DNA of 64,000 nt from Syntrophaceae bacterium UBA6109 (lineage in GTDB: Bacteria; Desulfobacterota; Syntrophia; Syntrophales; UBA6109): contig DIWJ01000052.1 of NCBI GenBank assembly GCA_002428445.1, forward strand, positions 119,553 to 183,552. Direction: 5' to 3'. The notes below the pieces were generated by a model that saw nothing but the letters and a program-made list of their open reading frames with translations, searched no databases and was not told where the DNA came from. Positions 1 to 9,041 of this stretch are shown in pieces. Position numbers and translations under genes: made by a program. Positions within the stretch are counted from its first letter, which is position 1. Every line of letters starts with the position of its first letter.

Positions 1-154
1 AGTCTGTATATTCGAAGGACAGGGGCGCGCTGATGAAGTCGGGCCGGCCGAATTCCGCCGACAGCGCCCTCACGGCCGCGCCGATCGCACCGTCTCCCGC
101 TGAAAAGACGCTCGCGACAAGCTTGACCGCCTGGGCCGGCCTGGGCTCGCTCAT
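1..154 (-). CDS. DUF4416 family protein, N-terminal part (runs off the window)
   Basis: The ATG at 154-152 overlaps the hldE1 stop in an ATGA junction, and the frame stays open to the left edge, giving about 51 residues. The fragment has VKLVASVFSAG near the start and ends in PLSFEYTD, which matches the DUF4416 opening (vKL...pl.FdyTdYY). The molecular function of DUF4416 is not known to me. The translational overlap with a heptose kinase suggests cotranscription with LPS genes. Only the N-terminus is visible, so the family call rests on a short stretch. Confidence 0.7.
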   Translation of the reverse strand, partial: MSEPRPAQAVKLVASVFSAGDGAIGAAVRALSAEFGRPDFISAPLSFEYTD

Positions 155-1152
155 AGGGTCTTCCGCAGTTCCTCCGGCGTCACGGTCGCCGTACCCACCT
201 TGCCTACGACAATTCCGGCAGCGGCATTGGCCAGCGCCGTCGCCTCGCGAAAACTGGCCCCGGAGGCCATGCACAACGCGAAGGTACCAATGACGGTGTC
301 ACCGGCCCCCGTGACATCGAACACCTCCTTCGCCAGTGTCGGAAACAGCGTATGGACAATCCGGCCTTCCTTTTCGAACAGGCTCATCCCGTCTTCGCCC
401 CGGGTGATGAGGAGCGCCCGGAAACCGTGTCGATCGAGGATTTCGTTTCCGATACTCACTAGGTCCGCCCCGACGCCCACTGCATCCCCGACGGCGCGTT
501 GAGCCTCATAGTGATTCGGGGTGATCACGTCGAAACCCCGGTACAGAGAAAAGTCATTCTGTTTGGGATCCACGCAGACGACCGATCCAGATCCCGCAAG
601 GATCTTTCGTGTTCCCTCCAGAAGGCCGTTGCCGATCATTCCTTTATTGTAGTCGGAAATCACGACGGCGCCGATCTTTCCCCGCAGGGAGCGGATGTAC
701 CGCAGGACCTTGCGGGTGCTGCCCGGAGAAACGGGGTGCCGGCTTTCGCGATCGAAGCGCACCACCTGCTGGCCATGCGCCACGATGCGCGTCTTCATGG
801 TCGTCGGTCGCTCGCGTTCGCGAACGATCCCCTTCGTGTCGATCCCCCGGTATCGGAATTCGTTGAGAATGCGATCTCCCATGGCGTCCGCCCCGATAAC
901 GCCGGTAATGAAGACCTGCCCTCCCAGGCTGGAGATGTTATTGGCTACGTTGGCCGATCCTCCGAGAAGCAGGTTTTCCTTGTCGACTTCCACGACAGGA
1001 ACAGGGGCCTCCGGAGAAATCCTCGAGACCCGTCCCCAGATGAAGTGATCCACCATGACATCGCCGATGACAAGGACTCTTGCCCGGGAAAAGTGGTCGA
1101 TAATTTCATTTCCTCTTTTCCTGCCGAGGATTTTCTTCATGTCTGCATCCAA
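151..1152 (-). CDS. hldE1: D-glycero-beta-D-manno-heptose-7-phosphate kinase (RfaE1/HldE kinase domain)
   Basis: This is a PfkB/ribokinase-family sugar kinase of about 330 aa. It would phosphorylate heptose 7-phosphate at C1 in the cytoplasm, in ADP-heptose synthesis for LPS core. Visible marks are ARVLVIGDVMVDHFIWG near the N-terminus, a GGSANVANN substrate-binding segment, and the C-terminal anion-hole/catalytic motif DVTGAGDT. The length fits a stand-alone kinase; the C-terminal nucleotidyltransferase half found in fused HldE is absent, so RfaE2 must be encoded elsewhere. Two in-frame starts are possible (1152, and a Met at 1140 in MDADMKK). A sigma-70-like promoter lies upstream at 1226-1254. 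It is followed by DUF4416 with a 4-nt overlap. Confidence 0.9.
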   Translation of the reverse strand: MDADMKKILGRKRGNEIIDHFSRARVLVIGDVMVDHFIWGRVSRISPEAPVPVVEVDKENLLLGGSANVANNISSLGGQVFITGVIGADAMGDRILNEFRYRGIDTKGIVRERERPTTMKTRIVAHGQQVVRFDRESRHPVSPGSTRKVLRYIRSLRGKIGAVVISDYNKGMIGNGLLEGTRKILAGSGSVVCVDPKQNDFSLYRGFDVITPNHYEAQRAVGDAVGVGADLVSIGNEILDRHGFRALLITRGEDGMSLFEKEGRIVHTLFPTLAKEVFDVTGAGDTVIGTFALCMASGASFREATALANAAAGIVVGKVGTATVTPEELRKTL

Positions 1153-1154
1153 AA

Positions 1155-1506
1155 AACAGGAGTCCGCCCGCCCGCAGCCCCCTACGTCTCACCTTGGCGC
1201 TGGGCTGGAGCGAAAAAAGCGGGTAATGCTATGCTGCAGAGCTTTTTTTGTCAATTCATTTCTGGATTAACGCCCGCTAGCCTGGTCATTGCCGGGGCTC
1301 GCCAACATCTTCGCCGTTGACTTCATCCATCCGTTCAAGTACAAGAAAAGCCAGTCAAAACCCTCCGGCGCCACGTTTCGGAGACATTTGAGTTGCTCAG
1401 GAAGGCGGCTGCTCCTGCGTCCGCCTTCTGTCTCGCGGCACATCGCGCGGGGAATGGCTCGCTGCCCGATTCGTTCGCTCGGGAAGTTCCCTTCGGGAGG
1501 AGAGAC
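1155..1506. other. divergent intergenic region between hldE1 and plsC
   Basis: This stretch of about 350 bases separates two divergent genes. It holds the sigma-70-like promoter for hldE1 and, at its right end, the ribosome binding site for plsC (GGGAGGAGAGAC before the ATG at 1507). A longer open frame upstream of plsC from 1393 has no family similarity in its first 38 codons and is treated as noncoding. I see nothing else. Confidence 0.6.
1226..1254 (-). promoter_or_regulatory. sigma-70-like promoter for hldE1
   Basis: On the minus strand TTGACA (1254-1249) is followed by a 17-nt spacer and TAGCAT (1231-1226). The -35 is perfect and the -10 matches four of six positions. It sits about 75 nt upstream of the hldE1 start. 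Confidence 0.55.
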
Positions 1507-2259
1507 ATGATTCGTTCCGCCATGCTGGTTACGCTGGGTATCTTCGTCACGTGGTTCATAGCGACCTTTATCCTCGTCTTATCCTTTCTGGCCCCGAACG
1601 AAAACCGGATGCACAAACTCGCCAGCCTATGGGCAAGGGCCATGCTCTTCCTATCCAACACCAAGGTCGACGTGAAGGGCGCCGAGAACATCCCTCCCGG
1701 AAAACCCGCGGTATTCATGGCCAACCACCAGAGCGATTTCGACATCTTTATCGTGCTGGCCCATGTCCCGGTGCAGTTCCGCTGGCTGGCGAAGAAGGAA
1801 CTCTTCCATATCCCCATCTTCGGACCGGCCATGCGTACCGCAGGCTACATCGAAATCGACCGGCAAAACCGCGAAAAGGCCTTCAAGAGCCTCGACGAGG
1901 CGGCCGAAAAGATCGGACAGGGCAAGAGCGTGATGACCTTTCCTGAAGGGACAAGAAGCCGCGACGGAAGGATGAAGACTTTCAAGCAGGGAACCTTCTA
2001 CCTGGCGATCAAATCGGGTGCGCCCATCATCCCCGTCTCCATCATCGGCTCGGGCGAGATCATGCCCAAACGATCGCTTCAGGTCAATCCGGGCAGGATC
2101 ATCATGGCCATCGACAAACCGATCCCCGTGACCGGCTACACGATCGACACCAGGGCCGAACTGATCGAGCGCGTTCAGAGTGTGATCCTGAAGAACTACG
2201 ATTACTGGAAGGCCGTGCGGCAAGGCGATGCGACCGACGCCGGGAGGGCGGCGGCGTGA
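1507..2259 (+). CDS. plsC: 1-acyl-sn-glycerol-3-phosphate acyltransferase (PlsC)
   Basis: This 250-aa membrane-anchored acyltransferase would acylate lysophosphatidic acid to phosphatidic acid at the inner membrane. An N-terminal hydrophobic segment is followed by the HX4D catalytic motif in NHQSDFD and the substrate-binding FPEGTRSRDG motif. The start at 1507 is chosen because GGGAGGAG lies 4 nt upstream and the family homology begins there. The stop overlaps the GTG of uppP by 4 nt, so the two envelope-lipid genes are probably cotranscribed. Confidence 0.92.
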   Translation: MIRSAMLVTLGIFVTWFIATFILVLSFLAPNENRMHKLASLWARAMLFLSNTKVDVKGAENIPPGKPAVFMANHQSDFDIFIVLAHVPVQFRWLAKKELFHIPIFGPAMRTAGYIEIDRQNREKAFKSLDEAAEKIGQGKSVMTFPEGTRSRDGRMKTFKQGTFYLAIKSGAPIIPVSIIGSGEIMPKRSLQVNPGRIIMAIDKPIPVTGYTIDTRAELIERVQSVILKNYDYWKAVRQGDATDAGRAAA

Positions 2260-3086
2260 GCCTCTGGATCGGTATCCTGCTGGGCATTGTTCAGGGTCTG
2301 ACGGAATTCTTCCCCGTCAGCAGTTCCGGACATCTGGTCCTGATTCAGGTCCTGATCCCCTCCTTCGTACAGCCGGGCGTGCTTTTCGACGCCGTTCTGC
2401 ATCTGGGAACGGTGTTTTCCGTGCTCTATTTTCTGCGTCGCGAGATCGCGGCGTTGCTGCTCTCGCTTCTGCCTTCGTCTGATGGGAATTCCTCCGCCGG
2501 GGAGGGGGAGGTGGAAGTGTTCAGGAAAGCGGGGCGCCGGATCATCCTGCTTCTCCTCATCGGGACCGCCATCACGGCCGCCGTCGGCCTGACCTTCAAG
2601 GACCGGATCCACGACCTCTTCCGCTCGGTGGAAGTGACGGCCGTCGCCCTCCTCGTGACGGGAACGCTGCTCCTGCTCGCGGACCGGGTCAAGTCCCCCC
2701 GGCGGACGGAACGGGACCTGTCGTTCGGTGACGCGGTGGTCATCGGGATCGCCCAGTCCGTGGCGCTGGTCCCCGGCATATCGCGTTCCGGCTCCACGAT
2801 CGCCTTCGGAATCTTCCGGAAACTCTCCCGCGATACGGCGGCCCGCTTTTCCTTCCTGCTTTCCGTTCCGGCCGTCCTCGGCGCGGTGATCCTCGAGGCC
2901 CGCTACGCCACGGCCGTACCGGCCGCCGACTGGCCCGTCTATGCTGCTGGTTTTCTGGCCGCGGCCGTGTCCGGATTTGTGGCCCTCAAAGTCCTGTTCT
3001 CCGTGCTGAACCGCCGGGGGCTCTCCTTCTTCGCCTATTACTGCTGGGCGATCGGCGCCCTGACCCTCATTCTCCGTCTCTTTTGA
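2256..3086 (+). CDS. uppP: undecaprenyl-diphosphate phosphatase (BacA/UppP)
   Basis: This 276-aa polytopic membrane protein would dephosphorylate undecaprenyl diphosphate to recycle the lipid carrier for peptidoglycan and O-antigen. The two family signatures are present: GLTEFFPVSSSGHL near the N-terminus and PGISRSGST in the middle. Length is typical. It starts at GTG 2256, in the GTGA overlap with plsC, consistent with translational coupling. Confidence 0.95.
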   Translation: MSLWIGILLGIVQGLTEFFPVSSSGHLVLIQVLIPSFVQPGVLFDAVLHLGTVFSVLYFLRREIAALLLSLLPSSDGNSSAGEGEVEVFRKAGRRIILLLLIGTAITAAVGLTFKDRIHDLFRSVEVTAVALLVTGTLLLLADRVKSPRRTERDLSFGDAVVIGIAQSVALVPGISRSGSTIAFGIFRKLSRDTAARFSFLLSVPAVLGAVILEARYATAVPAADWPVYAAGFLAAAVSGFVALKVLFSVLNRRGLSFFAYYCWAIGALTLILRLF

Positions 3087-3197
3087 GGCGTCCGGCGGCG
3101 CTTTCTCCGGTTCGCCGGCCAAGTCGTTTGACGATTTGAACGAGATCGTCTACAATTGCGCGAATTTTCGAACCGCACGGGGAAAGACCATCGAATC

Positions 3198-5471
3198 ATG
3201 CCGATCAAAACGACTCCACAGCGCCGGTCCAGAGAGATCTCGGGCGTCATCTGCCTGGCCTTCGCCGTCTTCCTTCTGCTGGCCCTGGCCTCCTACCATC
3301 CGGGAGACCCTTCCTTTACCCGCTATGTCCCGGAGGGAACCCAGACACACAACTGGGTGGGGTCTGCCGGTTCCTACACCGCCGATTCCGCCGTACGGCT
3401 GCTGGGACTCGCCTCGTTCCTCCTGCCCGTCATCCTTATCGCCATCGCCTTCAAGTATTTTCTGCAGGAGGTCTTCGAGATCCGGCCGCTCGGCGTCCTC
3501 GGCGTCGCCGGTCTGATCTTCTCCATTTCCGGACTGCTGTCTCTCGCCGTCGAACAGATCCCCATCTACGGGACGTCCCTGCGCACCGGGGGGCTCCTCG
3601 GCTGGGGCTCCGTGCGTCTGCTGTCTCCTGCCCTCAACTATACGGGGAGCTACATCATATTTCTTGCAGTACTGATGCTTTCGCTGATCGTGATCGGCAA
3701 CATCTCCGTCGTCGCCCTCGCCGGGGGCGCGAGACGAACCTTCCTCGCCGCCTCGAAGTGGGTCTCAGCGCAGGGATCGGCGGTGGCTTTCCGGATTCAA
3801 AAGATGAAACGAAGGCGGCAGGCGGAAAAAGAACCTTGGGTCCCGCCGTCGGTCCAGGTGGTTGAAGAGGCGCCGCCTCCGGCGGAGAAACCGAAGGCCA
3901 AGCCGGCCGAACAGACGCACTTCGAATTCGCCGATGGCGGCGGGTCTTTCACGCTGCCGCCGCTCAAGCTTCTCGACGCCGTGGACCGGCGCGACACCCG
4001 GCTCAAGCGCGACAGCCTCCTGGCCAATTCCCGCATCCTCGAGAAGAAGCTCGCCGATTTCGGCGTCGAGGCAAAAGTCATCGAGGTCAAGGCCGGGCCG
4101 GTCATCACGATGTACGAGCTGGAACCGGCGCCGGGCGTGAAGATCAACCGGATCACCAACCTTTCGGACGATCTTGCGCTGGCCCTGAAGGCGCCCAGCG
4201 TCCGGATCATCGCCCCGATTCCCGGCAAGGCGGCGATCGGCATCGAAATCCCCAACTTCGAGCGCGAATCGGTGCATCTGCGGGACGTCCTGGACAACGA
4301 GGATTTCGCCTCATCGAGTTTCCGCCTTCCCATTGCGCTGGGCGAAGACATCGTGGGCGCTCCCGTCGTCGCCGATCTCGTCAAGATGCCGCATCTCCTG
4401 ATCGCTGGCACCACCGGCTCGGGGAAAAGCGTGTCCCTCAACGCCATGATCTGCAGCATCCTCTTCAAGGCCGCACCCGACGCCGTGAAATTCCTCATGA
4501 TCGATCCCAAGCGGCTCGAGCTCTCCGCGTATGAGGGCATCCCGCACCTCCTCCACCCCGTCGTCGTCAACCCGAAGAAGGCATCCCAGGTCCTCAAGTG
4601 GGCCGTCGAGGAAATGGAAAGGCGCTATCAGATCATCGGGGAAGTGGGCGCCAAGAGCGTCGACGGATACAACAAACAGATCGCCAAGATGTCCGGCAAG
4701 GGCAAGGGGGTGGTCGTGGAGGATGCGGAGGCAGCCGACGATGAGGCTGCGGAAGGTCTGTCGGCGGAAATGCCCGCGGCACCGGCCGTGACGAGGCAGG
4801 TCGAGGCGCGGGCTGCAACCCGGCTTCCCTACATCGTCATTATCATCGACGAGTTGGCCGACCTCATGATGGTCGCCCCCCGCGACGTCGAGGAATCGCT
4901 GGCGAGAATCGCCCAGATGGCCAGGGCCGCCGGCATCCATCTCATCCTCGCCACCCAGCGGCCTTCCGTCGACGTGATCACGGGCGTGATCAAGGCCAAT
5001 TTCCCGACGCGCATCTCCTTCCAGGTCTCATCGAAGGTGGATTCCCGCACCATCCTCGACCAGCTCGGCGCCGAAAAGCTGCTGGGGGCCGGCGATATGC
5101 TGTTCCAGCCGCCCGGCACGGCCAAGCTCACCCGGATCCACGGCCCCTACGTGTCGGACAAGGAGATTGAGCGGATCGTCGAGTTTGTCCGCAAACAGGC
5201 CAAGCCGGCCTTCGATGAAACGATCGACCGCTTCGAGACGGCTTCCTCGGAGACGGAACGGGGCGACGGGGATTTCGACGAAAAATATGATGAGGCGGTG
5301 GCCCTCGTCACCGATCTCGGGCAGGCATCCGTTTCCCTCGTGCAGCGCTACATGAAGATCGGCTACAACCGCGCCGCACGTCTGGTTGAGCGGATGGAGG
5401 CCGAGGGAATCGTCGGTCCCGCCGACGGCGTCAAGCCAAGGAAAGTACTCGCCAGAAAGATGCCCAAGTGA
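3198..5471 (+). CDS. ftsK: DNA translocase FtsK/SpoIIIE
   Basis: This protein of about 757 aa is an ATP-driven double-stranded DNA pump at the division septum that helps segregate chromosome termini. The N-terminus has four or so membrane spans (to about residue 185), then a short basic/proline linker ([14 protein letters not shown]). The motor follows, with Walker A GTTGSGKS at about residue 404 and Walker [12 protein letters not shown] at about 547. The C-terminal winged-helix gamma domain ([19 protein letters not shown]) is present. The start ATG at 3198 is preferred over an upstream TTG at 3156 because the membrane domain begins there and a GGGGAAAG lies upstream. The linker is shorter than in E. 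coli FtsK, as in many non-enteric homologues. Confidence 0.95.
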   Translation: MPIKTTPQRRSREISGVICLAFAVFLLLALASYHPGDPSFTRYVPEGTQTHNWVGSAGSYTADSAVRLLGLASFLLPVILIAIAFKYFLQEVFEIRPLGVLGVAGLIFSISGLLSLAVEQIPIYGTSLRTGGLLGWGSVRLLSPALNYTGSYIIFLAVLMLSLIVIGNISVVALAGGARRTFLAASKWVSAQGSAVAFRIQKMKRRRQAEKEPWVPPSVQVVEEAPPPAEKPKAKPAEQTHFEFADGGGSFTLPPLKLLDAVDRRDTRLKRDSLLANSRILEKKLADFGVEAKVIEVKAGPVITMYELEPAPGVKINRITNLSDDLALALKAPSVRIIAPIPGKAAIGIEIPNFERESVHLRDVLDNEDFASSSFRLPIALGEDIVGAPVVADLVKMPHLLIAGTTGSGKSVSLNAMICSILFKAAPDAVKFLMIDPKRLELSAYEGIPHLLHPVVVNPKKASQVLKWAVEEMERRYQIIGEVGAKSVDGYNKQIAKMSGKGKGVVVEDAEAADDEAAEGLSAEMPAAPAVTRQVEARAATRLPYIVIIIDELADLMMVAPRDVEESLARIAQMARAAGIHLILATQRPSVDVITGVIKANFPTRISFQVSSKVDSRTILDQLGAEKLLGAGDMLFQPPGTAKLTRIHGPYVSDKEIERIVEFVRKQAKPAFDETIDRFETASSETERGDGDFDEKYDEAVALVTDLGQASVSLVQRYMKIGYNRAARLVERMEAEGIVGPADGVKPRKVLARKMPK

Positions 5472-6829
5472 GCCGTCCCCGCAAGTCCTTCCACCTTGTC
5501 AGCCTGGGTTGCCCGAAAAACTTCGTCGATGCGGAGGTTCTCGCGGGGATCCTCGTACGCGGGGGGTTTCGACCGTCGCAGCGGCCGGAAACCGCCGACA
5601 CCGTTATTGTCAACACCTGCGCCTTCATCCTGCCCGCCAAGGAAGAGTCCATCGAGGCCATTCTTGCGGCCGCCGACCTGAAGCAGAAGGGACATGTGCG
5701 CCGGCTCGTCGTAACCGGGTGCCTGCCCCAGCGCTACGGACGGACCCTCCACCGGGAGATCCCGGAAATCGACCTGTGCCTGGGGGTCGACGGGATCCCG
5801 GAGATCGCCTCCCGCATGGCCGCTCTGGAAACACCGGAGTGTCCTCCGCCCCGGTATCCGACAAGACCGCCCCGCTTCCTCATGGATGCCGGCCTTCCCC
5901 GCCACGAACTGGCGGCTTCCTTCACGGCCTTCCTGAAGATCGCCGACGGCTGCTCGAACCGCTGCTCCTACTGCGTCATCCCCTCCATACGCGGCAGGGC
6001 ACGCAGCCGGCCTCCCGACGACGTCCTCGCCGAGGCGGAAGCCCTCGTCGCCCGTGGCGCAAAGGAGATCATTCTCGTCGCGCAGGACACGACGGCCTAC
6101 GGCCGGGATTTGAAGGGCAGGCCGCACGTTGCGGAACTGCTGGCGGGACTCGGCGCGATCGGCGGCCTGCGCTGGATCCGCCTCCTGTACGCCTACCCGC
6201 ACCGGATCGACGAGAAACTCCTGTCCGCCATGGCGGCAAATCCGAAAATCTGCCGCTACCTCGACATCCCCATCCAGCACATCGCTGACGGGATCCTGCG
6301 GGCGATGGGCCGCAGGGGCGGAAGCCGGGCCATCCGCCGGGCCATCCGCGCGGCGCGGGAAGCGATGCCGGATATTGCCCTTCGCACCTCGCTCATCGTC
6401 GGTTTTCCCGGCGAGACGAAAACAGCCTTTAACGAACTGTCCGGCTTCGTCTGCGACGCGCGCTTCGATCACCTGGGCGTTTTTCCCTATTCTCCCGAGG
6501 AGGGCACCAAGGCGGCGGCGATGGGTCCCCGTATCGGACGGAAGGAAATGGTGCGGCGGCGGGAAGCGATTCTCGAGGAGCAGGCGGGGATTTCGCTGGC
6601 GATCAACAGGACGCTCGTCGGCTCAACGCGGGAAGTCCTGATCGAGGGAAGAAGCGACGATCCCGGATACGATTCCATCGGCCGCCTGAGGCGCCAGGCG
6701 CCGGAAGTCGACGGAGTGGCATACGTCCGCGGCCGGTCGCTGAAACCGGGCGATATCGTCACTGTACAGATCACGGATGCGGCGGAATACGACCTTTACG
6801 CCAGGACCGTCCGGCTTCCGCAGCGTTAG
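5468..6829 (+). CDS. rimO: ribosomal protein S12 methylthiotransferase RimO
   Basis: This 453-aa radical-SAM enzyme would beta-methylthiolate the conserved aspartate of ribosomal protein S12. The N-terminal UPF0004 domain has [12 protein letters not shown] with its first cluster cysteine. The radical-SAM CxxxCxxC motif is CSNRCSYC at about residue 162, and a TRAM-like C-terminal segment ends the protein. PKN after LGC favours RimO over MiaB. The GTG start at 5468 overlaps the ftsK stop by 4 nt. Confidence 0.93.
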   Translation: MSRPRKSFHLVSLGCPKNFVDAEVLAGILVRGGFRPSQRPETADTVIVNTCAFILPAKEESIEAILAAADLKQKGHVRRLVVTGCLPQRYGRTLHREIPEIDLCLGVDGIPEIASRMAALETPECPPPRYPTRPPRFLMDAGLPRHELAASFTAFLKIADGCSNRCSYCVIPSIRGRARSRPPDDVLAEAEALVARGAKEIILVAQDTTAYGRDLKGRPHVAELLAGLGAIGGLRWIRLLYAYPHRIDEKLLSAMAANPKICRYLDIPIQHIADGILRAMGRRGGSRAIRRAIRAAREAMPDIALRTSLIVGFPGETKTAFNELSGFVCDARFDHLGVFPYSPEEGTKAAAMGPRIGRKEMVRRREAILEEQAGISLAINRTLVGSTREVLIEGRSDDPGYDSIGRLRRQAPEVDGVAYVRGRSLKPGDIVTVQITDAAEYDLYARTVRLPQR

Positions 6830-6904
6830 GCGATCCTGCCTGCCGCCTCGGCAACTCCGCGGTGGTCCGGTGGCATCCCTGATCCCGAAAAAGAAGGCTA
6901 TTTC

Positions 6905-7192
6905 TCATCCGCCTGACAGGGGTGGGAAAAAGAAGATCTCGTCGCCGTCCCGGAGTTTCACGGTCAGGTCTTTCGTGTAACCGATGTTGCGGCCATTGAG
7001 GATGATATCGACGCCTTCGCCAAGCCGGCCCTCGGAATCGAAGATTTTTTGCCGCAAGCCGCTGTGTCTTTCAGAGAGGATTTCCAGCAGGTCTTTTACC
7101 GTCTGCCCCTGCACGAGCACAACCTTCGTGCGCGCGCCCAGGACGCTCCGAAAATCCGCGAAGGCCCGCACTTCGACTGTGAGTTCCGCCAT
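6905..7192 (-). CDS. MoaD/ThiS-like sulfur-carrier protein
   Basis: This 95-aa beta-grasp protein ends in PPLSGG; the C-terminal Gly-Gly is the site that an E1-like enzyme adenylates and thiocarboxylates. MoaD proteins donate sulfur to the molybdopterin dithiolene, which tungsten or molybdenum enzymes such as AOR need. The start at 7192 is chosen because GGAG lies 9 nt upstream; a longer version from 7207 has no ribosome binding site. A ThiF/MoeB-like partner is encoded at 25610. Partner and pathway are inferred; it could also serve cysteine or thiamine synthesis. Confidence 0.8.
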   Translation of the reverse strand: MAELTVEVRAFADFRSVLGARTKVVLVQGQTVKDLLEILSERHSGLRQKIFDSEGRLGEGVDIILNGRNIGYTKDLTVKLRDGDEIFFFPPLSGG

Positions 7193-7236
7193 GATCGTGG
7201 TCTCCATGGAATCATCATCGGCTGAGGAACCGCATC

Positions 7237-7629
7237 CTATTTGACCGCGACGACCGGGCAGGGGGCCTCGAGAATGACGTATTGGGCGGTCGAACCGAAA
7301 AACAATTTTCCGACCTTGGATTTTTTCTCGACGCCGATGACAATTTCGTTGATCCGCTCCTCGTTCGCGAACTTCACGATATCTTCCCCCGGCGATAATC
7401 CCTGGATCAGGAGATGCGCTTCGCAGGGTATGTTTTCCCGCTCAAAGACGGACCTTGCGTAATCGAGCTCGCGTTCGGCCTTTCCGATGTCCTGCTGCTG
7501 TTTCTCGGACCCTTTCTCCATCGAGGTGAGAATGTAAACTCTGGCGGCGGAAAGCTTTGCCTGCTTCACTGCAAATTTGACCGCCTCCTGAGACGATTCG
7601 GACCCGTCATAGCAGACCATGATCTTCAC
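7237..7629 (-). CDS. universal stress protein, UspA family
   Basis: This 130-aa single-domain Usp starts KIMVCYDGSESSQEA and ends APCPVVAVK, both typical of the family. The phosphate-binding region is GVEKKSKVGKLFFGSTAQ, a diverged form of the G-x2-G-x9-G-(S/T) ATP motif. The GTG at 7629 is preferred to the upstream GTG at 7647 because AGGAG lies 6 nt before it. The role under stress cannot be told from sequence. Confidence 0.88.
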   Translation of the reverse strand: MKIMVCYDGSESSQEAVKFAVKQAKLSAARVYILTSMEKGSEKQQQDIGKAERELDYARSVFERENIPCEAHLLIQGLSPGEDIVKFANEERINEIVIGVEKKSKVGKLFFGSTAQYVILEAPCPVVAVK

Positions 7630-7861
7630 TGCAGACTCCTCTTGCACGTCATTTTCCCGTCCCGGCTGCTTTCCGAGGCAATCGGGGCGGCGACAGCGTT
7701 TGCATCACCCGGTTCCGCTCTTCATCTCGTTCGAACCGGCAAGAACGGATGCGCAACGCTGCCGGAGGCGGGGGCATGCAGAGAAAATATTGAACCTCAT
7801 CGCGGCGACTTGTAAGGCGACGGGTTTCCCGCTGCACACCCCCGATCCCGGCCGATCCGTC

Positions 7862-9031
7862 CTAATACGACCGTTCGTAAATCGTCCGGATATCCTTTTC
7901 GGTCAGCTTTCTGGGGCCGTTGGTCAGCAGCCGCTGCTGATTGGCGACGACGGACTTCGCAAAGGGCTCGATCAGGCTCTTGTCCATTTTGATGGCGCTC
8001 AGCTTGTGCGGGATTTCGATATACTCCGCGAGCTTCCGCATCTCCACGACGGCCTGTTCGGCAGCCTCGCGGGGGCTCATCGATTCCGTCTTCACGCCCA
8101 TGGCCTGGGCCATCCGGACAAATTTCGGAACGTTGGCCATGGCGAAATACTCCATCACCTCCAGGAAGGTCAGCATGCATCCTACCCCGTGCGGGACATG
8201 GTACTGCGATCCGATGGGATAGGCCAGTGCGTGGGATGAACTGGCGCCGGCAAGATTCAGCATCAGCCCCCCCAGCATGCTGCCGTAGGCCATCCAGTAG
8301 CGGGCTTGCATGTTCCCGCCGTCCGCGTAAGCAACGGGCAGATACTCATAGATGATCCGGACGGCTTCCAGCCCCAGGACATCCGAGATGGGAGACGCGT
8401 TGACCGCGACGTATCCTTCCACGGCGTGGATGAATGCGTCGGCGCCGGTCGATGCCGTGACCGAAGGCGGCATGGTCGCGGTCAGCGCGGGATCGAGCAG
8501 GGCCAGATCCGCCATGAGGTGGCGGCTGACCGCGCCCAGCTTGGTCTTCGCCTTCCGGTCGTCGAAGATCGCGAACCGGCTGACCTCGGACCCCGTCCCG
8601 GCCGTCGTGGGGATGAAGATCGTCGGGAGCCCTCTGCCGGGCACCTTGTCGAGCCCGAAATAATTCCGGATTTCTCCGCCGTGTTTCATCAGCACGGAGG
8701 CCATCTTCGTAACGTCAATGGAACTGCCGCCGCCCAGGCCGATCAGCAGCTGGTAGGATTTACCGGAAGCCGCCTGAAACGCGCTCTCCACGTTTTCCAC
8801 GGAAGGCTCCTTCTCCACCTTGTCGAAGACGCCGCAGGAAAGCCCGCTCTTCTCCAGAATCCCGACGACCCGGGCCAGAATGCCGGCCGCGGCGACTCCC
8901 TCGTCGGTAATGATCAACACCTTCTCTGCGCCCAGACCCTTCACCCGCGCCCCCAACTGTTCGATCGTCCCGATGCCGAACAGGATCTCCGGAGCAGCCA
9001 CGCCGAATGTCTTCAAAAAATTCCCCTCCAT
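7862..9031 (-). CDS. iron-containing (group III) alcohol dehydrogenase
   Basis: This 389-aa enzyme would interconvert an alcohol and an aldehyde or ketone with NAD(P). The N-terminal nucleotide-binding region contains GLGGGSSIDVTK. Candidate Fe/Zn ligands are the Asp in LLDPAL, His in GADAFIHAVEGY, His in SSSHALAYPIG and His in YHVPHG. The start at 9031 follows GGAGGG-N5. It lies 10 nt downstream of AOR-1 on the same strand, so the two are surely cotranscribed and may act in sequence (alcohol to aldehyde to acid). 4-hydroxybutyrate dehydrogenases also belong to this family, so substrate is open. Confidence 0.9.
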   Translation of the reverse strand: MEGNFLKTFGVAAPEILFGIGTIEQLGARVKGLGAEKVLIITDEGVAAAGILARVVGILEKSGLSCGVFDKVEKEPSVENVESAFQAASGKSYQLLIGLGGGSSIDVTKMASVLMKHGGEIRNYFGLDKVPGRGLPTIFIPTTAGTGSEVSRFAIFDDRKAKTKLGAVSRHLMADLALLDPALTATMPPSVTASTGADAFIHAVEGYVAVNASPISDVLGLEAVRIIYEYLPVAYADGGNMQARYWMAYGSMLGGLMLNLAGASSSHALAYPIGSQYHVPHGVGCMLTFLEVMEYFAMANVPKFVRMAQAMGVKTESMSPREAAEQAVVEMRKLAEYIEIPHKLSAIKMDKSLIEPFAKSVVANQQRLLTNGPRKLTEKDIRTIYERSY

Positions 9032-9041
9032 TTGTTCCCTC

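Noticed and set aside
4670..4830. Acidic insert in the FtsK motor before Walker B
   Set aside because: Other FtsK proteins also have a variable linker of similar size at this place.
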